Assembly (NCBI RefSeq): GCF_002356555.2
Contig: NZ_AP017372.2
Span: 2,524,501 to 2,588,500 of the forward strand
Length of the DNA: 64,000 bases
Direction: 5' to 3'
Origin: Halorhodospira halochloris
GTDB lineage: Bacteria; Pseudomonadota; Gammaproteobacteria; Nitrococcales; Halorhodospiraceae
Shown here: in pieces, positions 18,164 to 24,909 of the stretch
How positions within the stretch are numbered: position 1 is the first letter of the stretch
How the letters are laid out: each line of letters begins with the position of its first letter
Program-made: the position numbers and the translations under genes
The notes under the pieces: model-generated
Told to the model about the DNA's origin: nothing
The model's database searches: none
What the model saw: only the letters and a program-made list of their open reading frames with translations

Positions 18164-21091
18164 TCACTCGCCCTCTATTTGCAACTCCCTTTGGTGCTCC
18201 CAGTGGGCCACCTCGTCGAGCGGCGCGCGGTCCGTCGGCACGACCACCCGGGTTCCATCGGCCAGCTCTCCGTTAAGCATGCGTACCTCCTCGACCAGCG
18301 CCTCCAGGCCGCCCTCGACCTGTTCGGCACCCAAGCGCTCGATGACATGCGCTAGATGCTCGCGTAACTCGTGCTCGGCGTCATAGTCGAAGCTGATCTG
18401 CTCGACGGGATGCGCCGGTGAGGCAAGCTGGATGATCTCGCCACCGTCATGGATTGTCATATCCATATTGCTGACCAGGTCACCATCTCCCTCGACGGTT
18501 ACCTGCTGCGCCGTGGCCTCCTGCGGCGCACCCAGTCGCTCGGCCTGGCCCTCAGACGCCTGCACCAGATAGTCCCCTGGCGGCAACTGATCGAGGATAT
18601 AGAGTCCGTCGTAGGCACTTCGGGCAGTGCTTATCAACTCCCCTGTTTCGGTATCTAACGCCTCGAGCTCGAAGCCGGAAGCCTCAACAGGAGCCTCGAC
18701 TCCACGGCGGCGCTCCACCACTCCATCGATCTCGCCGGTCACGTGCAGCTCGAAATCGACCGGCAGAACCCGCCCAGGCCGCGGCACAAAACTGACTCCT
18801 CGGCTCGCCGGCTGAACAAATGGATTGTCGATACTACCTACATCCACCTCTACATTGACCGGCTCGTGCGGTTCCAGCCGCGCCACCCATGCCTCTCCAT
18901 CGGCGTCGGTGGCACCACACGCACGCTCAGCGCAGACCTCAACCCCCTCAACCGGCTCCCCATCTTGGTGGATATTGGCCATAACCGCCCCGCGATCGTA
19001 GCCTCTGCCGGCCTCAGGGTCAGGCACCCAGCCACCGTCGGGATGGGGCAGGCCGCCAACATCCAGACCGACAGATACTTGCCAGCTACCCTCACTATCT
19101 ACCTCACCACGCCCCGAGAACCGCCAGTACTCCCGAGTAATACGGGACAGGCCCAGTCTGAGGCTGTGCGGGCGATCGTTGAAACTACCACGCAGGCGAG
19201 CACTGCCACGCCAGTCCTCGTTGAGGTTCTGACTGTACTCGGCGTTGGCGTTATTCAGCTCGGCATCTGGGGCCAGATCATAATTTAATCCCAGATTAAT
19301 GCGCCCTTCCCGGTGACGCCCCCAACGGGTTCGCACGTTGCCGCTAGCAATTATATCCTCATAGTCTTCCCGGCTTACGGTTAATGAATGGCGCAGCATC
19401 AGACCATTGAGCCTAATATTCTCTCGAGTCCGCAGCCTCTGCCAGATAGAATCACCCCCTGCCGACTCCTGGTGCTCGTAGCGCAGCCGGGTGCGCAACC
19501 CCCCCACTGAACCGGCAAGATGAAGTTCATGTTTGTGGCGCAAATCACCGCTGACCCGCTCGCGGATCTCGTCGGTAGCCAAACCAGCAACGTGGGTATA
19601 CTCATAGCTCAAATCTATTGGCCCTAGCCCACGATCCAGAGCCAATTGCCAGGCCCGTCCATTTCCGCTTTCCCAAGCTCCACGCAATCGGCCCCAAACC
19701 CCGAAAGCACTAAACGCGGCATCGGCACCTGCCACCTCGCCATGGGCTGAATAATCGTCCTCCTCTGGATCAAGGTAGTGGATATCAGCACCAACGCTTA
19801 GGCTCTCAGTAACACCCACATCAACTCGGCCAGCCGCGCTTTGATCGTAATCGTCTTGAGGATCATCCTCGTAGATGCTCTTGCCCTCCCGGGTAGCATC
19901 CAGGCTGTAGTGAACCGTACCGGGTGGCAACAACCCCGGACCTATCTCTATGGTGCGGGTGATTGTTTCACGCTCACCATGCGGACCGTAGAGCTCGATG
20001 GTGTAGTGGTTGGTGCCTGAACGGGCATCAATATCATCAAACTCATGGCGATCTGTCTCCACGTCTTGAGCGAAATCGACAAGATCATCGTCCCGGTAAA
20101 GCTCGACGTCCCAACCCTGGGGCACCTCAATCTCGATGCTCTGGTCAGTAAAGGTGGTACGCGCCACGCCCTCGGGGCGATTGGTTACGGTTACGCCCAT
20201 GCCGGAACTACCGCGGCGGAGCAGATCGTAGCGTGGCGGATTAACCCGACCCAACTCGTAGCGCTCCAGTGCCGGATGGCCCACCTGCTGCCCGAGGGTA
20301 CCGTCAAAACGGCGAATGTAATCGTCATCGTTAGCCAGCAGCCGCCACTCCGAGTCGTGCCAAAGCAGGTCGCCGGCCCCGGCAAGATCAGCACTTGTGG
20401 AACTTCGCTCTTCGTTAAGACGTTGATCAAGACTCAAGGACCAGGCCGGGCGGGTAAGTGCACGCGGCGGCAGTTCCTCACGCGGCAACCACTCCTCGCC
20501 TTCTTCCCCCGGCGCATCATCGCGCAGCTGCGCCCAGCGGGCCTCGCGCTCCAGGCGCCTGAGTACAGGCATATCCTCCCTGGCGCGGATATGAACCTCG
20601 GCACTACGCGGTCGATAATCGAAATCTACCGGAAGGAACTCCTGGATGGCCGCTTCACGAAAGTAGAGATCGTCGTGCTCTTGGATCCAATCAGCTTCAT
20701 CGAGGATCAGTGGGTCTTCATCGATCTCACCCATCCCGCTAGCGGTATCGAATGATACCTCTCTATCTTGCTCGAGAATCCACCCAGAGACCTCCCCCTC
20801 CAGTGGATCGACATCGAGTGCAAGTTCAAGGTGACGGGCCAGCTGACCCAGGGGATAATAGATGTCGTCTTCTTTCTGGAGCATATACTCGCTCTCAGAG
20901 AGGGTATAGCCCTCCAGCTCAAGGCGCAGGACCATATCCTCGGCCCCTGCAGCCTCATCCTCTTCCTGGAGACGCTCAACAGAGAGCGGCGCAGGGACAC
21001 TAGGCGACCAGAGTATTAGGCCGATGGCAAGCAGCCACGCTGCCCACCCAGGCCGCCAATCGAGCCTACCCCCCCTCAGCCAAAGCACCAC
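18164..21091 (-). CDS. Outer-membrane usher-like protein of a chaperone-usher pilus
   Basis: This 975-residue protein is the probable outer-membrane assembly platform. A signal peptide (AWLLAIGLILWSPSVPA) is followed by an N-terminal periplasmic domain, then a plug-like beta domain (IEVPQGWDVELYRDDDLVDF). A long barrel with many alternating strands follows, starting near YSLDATREGK. Two Ig/carboxypeptidase-regulatory-like domains lie near residues 690-860 (EPHEPVNVEVDVG, LYILDQLPPGDYLVQASEG), before an unusual helical acidic tail. The alternative (CS1-type) ushers are the best match in style. It begins 1 bp after the chaperone stop. Strong Asp/Glu enrichment fits a halophile. Exact usher subfamily is uncertain. 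Confidence 0.75.
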   Translation of the reverse strand: MVLWLRGGRLDWRPGWAAWLLAIGLILWSPSVPAPLSVERLQEEDEAAGAEDMVLRLELEGYTLSESEYMLQKEDDIYYPLGQLARHLELALDVDPLEGEVSGWILEQDREVSFDTASGMGEIDEDPLILDEADWIQEHDDLYFREAAIQEFLPVDFDYRPRSAEVHIRAREDMPVLRRLEREARWAQLRDDAPGEEGEEWLPREELPPRALTRPAWSLSLDQRLNEERSSTSADLAGAGDLLWHDSEWRLLANDDDYIRRFDGTLGQQVGHPALERYELGRVNPPRYDLLRRGSSGMGVTVTNRPEGVARTTFTDQSIEIEVPQGWDVELYRDDDLVDFAQDVETDRHEFDDIDARSGTNHYTIELYGPHGERETITRTIEIGPGLLPPGTVHYSLDATREGKSIYEDDPQDDYDQSAAGRVDVGVTESLSVGADIHYLDPEEDDYSAHGEVAGADAAFSAFGVWGRLRGAWESGNGRAWQLALDRGLGPIDLSYEYTHVAGLATDEIRERVSGDLRHKHELHLAGSVGGLRTRLRYEHQESAGGDSIWQRLRTRENIRLNGLMLRHSLTVSREDYEDIIASGNVRTRWGRHREGRINLGLNYDLAPDAELNNANAEYSQNLNEDWRGSARLRGSFNDRPHSLRLGLSRITREYWRFSGRGEVDSEGSWQVSVGLDVGGLPHPDGGWVPDPEAGRGYDRGAVMANIHQDGEPVEGVEVCAERACGATDADGEAWVARLEPHEPVNVEVDVGSIDNPFVQPASRGVSFVPRPGRVLPVDFELHVTGEIDGVVERRRGVEAPVEASGFELEALDTETGELISTARSAYDGLYILDQLPPGDYLVQASEGQAERLGAPQEATAQQVTVEGDGDLVSNMDMTIHDGGEIIQLASPAHPVEQISFDYDAEHELREHLAHVIERLGAEQVEGGLEALVEEVRMLNGELADGTRVVVPTDRAPLDEVAHWEHQRELQIEGE

Positions 21092-21092
21092 C

Positions 21093-21953
21093 TCACTCGA
21101 TGACGACTGTCCGTTCCGCCTTTACATGGCCACCGACCTCGCCGAACCCCTCGCCCTCGTCTTCAAAGGCGCGGTAGACGACCCGCAGCTCATCGCCAGG
21201 GGCCAGATCGTGCTCATCCAGCGAGAACGGCAGGACCCGCTCCTCCATCGAGCTGGAGATCACGGCGCGCCCCCGCTCCAGGATTGGTTCGTCGTCACCA
21301 GGCCGATAGACCTCCAACGAGCCGTAGATGCCGCGATCACCGTTGCGCGCTACGGTGACCTGCAGGGCGTCTTCGTCCTCGTCGTCTTCGGCCGCCTCGA
21401 AGCGGGCGCCGCGGATCTGCGGCTCACCCTCCGGCTCGCCCACCTGGATCCCCACCGGGATGGTCATGGCGAAGAGCGCCTGAATATCCACGGCGACCTC
21501 ATCGTCCTCCAGCTCCTCCTCGGCGAAGGCAGGGGCATCCGCACTCGGCATGGTCCGAACCGCGAAACGGGCCCGGTACTCGCCCGGCTCCACGTCGTCG
21601 GGGACCCGCGACATGATGCGCACTGTCTGGCTCTCGCCTGGACCTAGGGTCATCTGGCGGGGGTGGTGGCGAAGCAGATCCGCACCGTGGTGTTCGCGCT
21701 CTCCGGCGGCCGGCTCGACTGGGTCAATCAGCTCCGAACGCCCGTAGGCGTCCGACTCCACGTCGGCGACCACTACCCGGTACTCCTGGACCTCGTCGCT
21801 TTGGTTGAAGACCTCAACCTGGGCGCTGCGCTGCTGATCATCGAAGAACAGCCGCTGCGGGGCGATCTGGATCGAAGCCGCGACTTGCGTCGCAGTAACG
21901 CCCAATGCCAGTCCGATTGTCGCGCTCGAGTACCAGCTCGCCGCCCGCTTCAT
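21093..21953 (-). CDS. Periplasmic pilus chaperone, PapD-like
   Basis: The 286-residue protein has a signal peptide and an N-terminal Ig-like PapD domain (SIQIAPQRLFFDDQQRSAQVEVFN). A long loop follows, then LGPGESQTVRIMSRVP and EPGEYRARFAVRTMP, the usual chaperone strands F and G region. The second domain (about residues 165-285) is acidic, including a DDEDED run. Such chaperones bind pilin subunits in the periplasm by donor-strand complementation. The gene follows two pilin-like genes and abuts the usher, the standard operon order. Confidence 0.82.
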   Translation of the reverse strand: MKRAASWYSSATIGLALGVTATQVAASIQIAPQRLFFDDQQRSAQVEVFNQSDEVQEYRVVVADVESDAYGRSELIDPVEPAAGEREHHGADLLRHHPRQMTLGPGESQTVRIMSRVPDDVEPGEYRARFAVRTMPSADAPAFAEEELEDDEVAVDIQALFAMTIPVGIQVGEPEGEPQIRGARFEAAEDDEDEDALQVTVARNGDRGIYGSLEVYRPGDDEPILERGRAVISSSMEERVLPFSLDEHDLAPGDELRVVYRAFEDEGEGFGEVGGHVKAERTVVIE

Positions 21954-22037
21954 GGATGCCCTCCTGTTCGTCTCAATCTATTCGTAGCGCCAAGGGACAT
22001 ACTGCTGGATCCAGCTTCCGAACCCATCACACAAGAA

Positions 22038-22066
22038 CCCCGCCTCCCAAAAAGAGGGACGCGGGG
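22038..22066 (-). terminator. Stem-loop between second pilin and chaperone genes
   Basis: CCCCGC and GCGGGG, plus TCCC and GGGA with one mismatch between, form a strong stem around an A-rich loop. Read on the minus strand it lies 14-42 bases after the pilin stop and is followed by TTCTTG. It could partly terminate or protect the pilin mRNA, so that pilin is made in excess over chaperone and usher. Confidence 0.5.
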
Positions 22067-22079
22067 GCAACAAACACCA

Positions 22080-22628
22080 CTATTGGTCGTAGGCGACCGT
22101 TACGGTGAACTCGTTCTTGTAGAGCCCGGCTTCCTCAGGGGCCGTCTCCTCGGCCCTATCACCATATTCGATCCACTGGGTGTCCTTACCATCTTCCCCT
22201 AAGGAAATCGGGTCACTCCCATTTTCATCTTCAAAACTGAACGAGGAAGTAAGGGGAATGATCGCCGTGTTGTCCCCGTTCTCAAGCTCCAGCTTCACGG
22301 TCTGGCCCTGGGCGTTATCGATATCGCCCTCAAGGTGGATGTGATACTCCCTGCCGGGCTCACCCTTGACATCGATATCAACGCCATCTACAGACGGCTC
22401 GGGAAGTTCCTCCCCGACAAAGACCGTTCCCTCTTCCCAGATGATGTCTCCCGAGGCCTCGACCGATATCGGGTTATGCACCGTGATATCCGTCGTGAAG
22501 CTCTCCTCCACCAGAGTGTCATCATCCCCGTCGTCCGCCAGCACCGGCGCGCTCACAAGCACCGCTGCGGCGGAGACGAGCGCCGGTACGGCCCATCGGC
22601 TCCGACGTTTTCCTGTTTCGGCCTTCAT
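22080..22628 (-). CDS. Pilin-like exported protein (second gene of pilus operon)
   Basis: The 182-residue protein has a signal peptide (WAVPALVSAAAVLVSAPVLA) and an acidic beta-rich domain. It contains TTDITVHNPISVEASG, which resembles VKLNVYEPISVGVSD in the neighbouring gene at 22746, and ends KNEFTVTVAYDQ. A Tyr near the end of an alternating hydrophobic strand is typical of chaperone-usher pilins. GAGGGG lies about 7 bases upstream of the ATG at 22628. Stem-loops lie on both sides of the gene. It may be the major or a minor subunit. Confidence 0.7.
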   Translation of the reverse strand: MKAETGKRRSRWAVPALVSAAAVLVSAPVLADDGDDDTLVEESFTTDITVHNPISVEASGDIIWEEGTVFVGEELPEPSVDGVDIDVKGEPGREYHIHLEGDIDNAQGQTVKLELENGDNTAIIPLTSSFSFEDENGSDPISLGEDGKDTQWIEYGDRAEETAPEEAGLYKNEFTVTVAYDQ

Positions 22629-22667
22629 TTCGAACCCCTCTAACAGGTTGCATCACCGACCGGATTA

Positions 22668-22690
22668 GGGAGGCGGCCTGCCCGCCTCCC
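22668..22690 (-). terminator. Stem-loop between first and second pilin genes
   Basis: GGGAGGCGG and CCGCCTCCC form a perfect 9-bp stem with a 5-base loop. It sits about 56 bases past the first pilin stop on the minus strand. No T-run follows, so it is more likely an mRNA-stability or attenuation element than a full terminator. Confidence 0.55.
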
Positions 22691-22745
22691 ACTCCGGCAA
22701 TCACCGGATCAGGCCCGTAGGCCTCGAAGATCCGTGCAAACCTCG

Positions 22746-23174
22746 TTAGAGGTCGTACTCGGCCGTCGCCTCGACGGTGATATCATACTCGCCAGCATCC
22801 TCGGCGGTCACATTCAGGGTGCCGGTGATATCATCCTCGCCAACCTTACCGGAGCCGTCGGGAACGCCGTCGTTCAGGTCCAGACCTTCCTCTGCGTCGT
22901 ATTTGTGCTCCGTCCAGTAGGTGAATTCAGCCTCATCCTCGCCGCTCACCGAGAAGCTATAGTCATCGCTAGCATTCTCACCCTCGACGAAGGTCTCGGG
23001 GAGCTCTGCCTCGTCGGAAACTCCCACCGAGATCGGCTCATATACGTTGAGCTTAACGTCGAAGGAGTCCGTGGCATCCTCGTGCACGTCCGCCATCACA
23101 TTACCGGCCCCGATGGCCAGAACCGAGCCCATAGTCGCAACAAGAGCGCCCTTAATTACTCGATCGTATTGCAT
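22746..23174 (-). CDS. Pilin-like exported protein (first gene of pilus operon)
   Basis: The ATG at 23174 is chosen because AGGAAGGA lies just upstream; an in-frame start 20 codons earlier would add a non-signal tail. The 142-residue protein has a signal peptide (GALVATMGSVLAIGAGNVMA) and an acidic domain with DVKLNVYEPISVGVSDEAE. It ends YDITVEATAEYDL. It shares the PISV motif and the C-terminal Tyr-Asp-X ending with the next gene. As the first gene with its own strong ribosome-binding site and a stem-loop behind it, it is a good candidate for the major subunit. Confidence 0.72.
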   Translation of the reverse strand: MQYDRVIKGALVATMGSVLAIGAGNVMADVHEDATDSFDVKLNVYEPISVGVSDEAELPETFVEGENASDDYSFSVSGEDEAEFTYWTEHKYDAEEGLDLNDGVPDGSGKVGEDDITGTLNVTAEDAGEYDITVEATAEYDL

Positions 23175-23430
23175 GATCCTTCCTCCGGTTGTTGGTTTCA
23201 CGCCGCAAAATTCAATTCTCTTACCTGACGCCAACCCTGCCGTTGGGTTTTAGGCTCTCCCTCGCGTAACGTCAGGAATATGATGAACACCCGTTGCGCC
23301 GCTGAAAATCGAACGAGTTTATGAAATTTACAGAAAATTTTGTCCTGGTTTTTAATAAAACCGTGTCACTCTTTTGCGCTCTAACTCATACGATTTTCTG
23401 ATAGTATAGTCCGGCTCCCAACCCAGAGTA
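23175..23430 (-). promoter_or_regulatory. AT-rich upstream region of the pilus operon
   Basis: This 256-bp gap lies between the regulator stop and the first pilin start. Positions 23310-23420 are markedly AT-rich (runs of A and T, TTTTAATAAAA) compared with the surrounding genes. It must hold the pilus promoter, but no single -35/-10 pair stands out. No gene was seen. Confidence 0.4.
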
Positions 23431-24216
23431 CTAGTACCTATCGAGAAGGTTATTGCGCGCCCACATAGCGGCCTCTACCCTGTTCTTTACCTCTAGCTTG
23501 CGGAATATGCTATATAGGTGAGACTTTACCGTATGTGTGCTAATCGACAGCTGACTAGCAATATCATCATTACTTGTACCCTCGCCTAAAGCACGCAGTA
23601 CAAGCATCTCCTTGACTGTAAGCAAATCGAGGCGGCTTCTTTCGATCTCCGCATAGCCGCTGCGAACACTTTTTACAAACCTGTTCAGTGCCTCGCGCGG
23701 GAACCAGATCTCGCCCGCAAGCATTGCACTTATCCCCCGCTCCAATAGTTCAGGAGGGGCATCATCACGAAGAACACCTACTATCAGGTCGCAGTGTAAA
23801 AATTGTTCAACATCAGTGCTCTGGGGCACATTGATCAAGCCGAGATAGATATCATTGATCGCCGCAACATCAGTCTTGGCACTCCTAGTGCCTAGCCGCT
23901 GCACCTCCTCCCCGGCAGTGTACATATCCAGCAGGATAAGCCTTGGCCTCCCGCCCCCTCCCAAGCCTTCACCTGCCTGCACAGCCCCATACAATTGCTC
24001 CGGGCGGATTACTTCACAGGTGCAAACCCCTGCTCCGGTAAGATGTTCGCTCAGTAGGCGGCTCTGCACCCCTGGCTGACAGATCAGATAGACGAGATCC
24101 GCACCAGATTCGAGACTTTTACTGTGCCGAGGCGAACTTGAGACACTCTCATGGATGCCGTTTGCTATCTTATCATTGTCTACAGTAGATAGGCTGCTCT
24201 CGCGACTACTATACAT
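23431..24216 (-). CDS. LuxR-family regulator, CsgD/VpsT-like
   Basis: The 261-residue protein has an N-terminal receiver-like domain (residues about 35-160) and a C-terminal LuxR helix-turn-helix (LTVKEMLVLRALGEGTSNDD, then STHTVKSHLYSIFRKLEVKN). Between them, EIWFPREALNRF resembles the W[FLM][TS]R motif that binds cyclic di-GMP in VpsT, with Pro in the third position. The ATG at 24216 is preferred because GAGGGGGAGGG lies just before it. It is directly upstream of the pilus operon on the same strand, so it probably controls pilus or biofilm genes. The receiver acidic pocket is incomplete, as in CsgD. Confidence 0.8.
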   Translation of the reverse strand: MYSSRESSLSTVDNDKIANGIHESVSSSPRHSKSLESGADLVYLICQPGVQSRLLSEHLTGAGVCTCEVIRPEQLYGAVQAGEGLGGGGRPRLILLDMYTAGEEVQRLGTRSAKTDVAAINDIYLGLINVPQSTDVEQFLHCDLIVGVLRDDAPPELLERGISAMLAGEIWFPREALNRFVKSVRSGYAEIERSRLDLLTVKEMLVLRALGEGTSNDDIASQLSISTHTVKSHLYSIFRKLEVKNRVEAAMWARNNLLDRY

Positions 24217-24578
24217 TATTACCCTCCCCCTCATGTTAGCTGGGTATTAATCACCAGCAGCGCTTTATATCCTTAAAACCACTGCTTATAACCATAGCTA
24301 GCGCATAGTAATCGCTCCGAATGCTATCTAAGCGATTAGTTATGGGTCAACTCAGAAGACATCAATTGATTAATAACTGCAAAAATGAGGAGATGCTCAG
24401 GTTTTGTTTATATCAAATTTTTTCTAGCAAAAGGCCTTTTCTATTTTAATACATGCAAAATGATGAAAGCTGCCCATCATGGCGCCCTTCCTGACACCCT
24501 TGACCCCGCAACCAAGCTGCCGCGGGGCTTACAGAAAGGGATTTATATAAATTATACCGCTATCACGCCAAAGAGGGA
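24217..24578. other. AT-rich intergenic region upstream of the CsgD-like regulator
   Basis: About 360 bp without a convincing gene. It contains AAAAGGCCTTTT (24429-24440), a perfect 12-base palindrome within an AT-rich stretch, and a weak hairpin CCCCGC/GCGGGG (24504-24527). Long AT-rich leaders are typical of csgD-type master regulators, so complex promoter control is plausible. A 66-codon plus-strand ORF here has no ribosome-binding site and looks spurious. Confidence 0.4.
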
Positions 24579-24720
24579 CCTCTAAAAGCGCCCCTGGGGC
24601 CACTCAACTGCCCGGTGTGGAGGTCTTGGCGCCAGGGATGGCGCCATGAAGCCTCCAGGGATGGATTCACGGCGTCCTCCACACCGGGCAGTTGAGTGGC
24701 CCCAGGGGCGCTTTTAGAGG
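24579..24720. repeat. Long palindromic repeat, copy 4
   Basis: Perfect 45-nt arms (24579-24623 and 24676-24720, 45 of 45 paired) flank a 52-nt loop (24624-24675) that is identical to the loop of copy 6 when that is reverse-complemented. The copy-specific arm includes CCTGGGGCCACTCAACT, unlike any other copy. It lies downstream of the GH65 gene and upstream of the regulator. Confidence 0.97.
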
Positions 24721-24725
24721 GGGCG

Positions 24726-24850
24726 TTTTTAGAGCTCCCCAACGGGGCACCGAAAAAACTCCTCGTAAGCCACTCGGCTAGCCCGGCTTGGAGGTCTTGG
24801 CGCCACGGATGGCGCTATGAGCCCCAGGGATGGTAACTCACAGCGCCCGG
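24726..24850. repeat. Decayed second palindromic repeat next to copy 4
   Basis: TTTTTAGAGCTCCCC (24726-24740) repeats an arm end. Positions 24769-24850 then hold a left arm (GCCACTCGGCTAGCCCGG) and a degraded loop (TCTTGGCGCCACGGATGGCG, then CCCCAGGGATGG). The right arm is missing. It looks like an older copy that lost one arm. Confidence 0.7.
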
Positions 24851-24909
24851 AACCGCAGAGGCACAAAGACATACGGGGACCTGTTAGATATTACGAAGGA
24901 ACCCTCCCA

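Noticed and set aside
18743-20755. Plus-strand ORFs of 181 and 236 codons opposite the usher gene
   Set aside because: They are antisense shadows of a real gene with low-complexity, family-less translations.
24385-24585. 66-codon plus-strand ORF
   Set aside because: No ribosome-binding site, no family resemblance, and it lies in an AT-rich promoter-like gap ending in a repeat.
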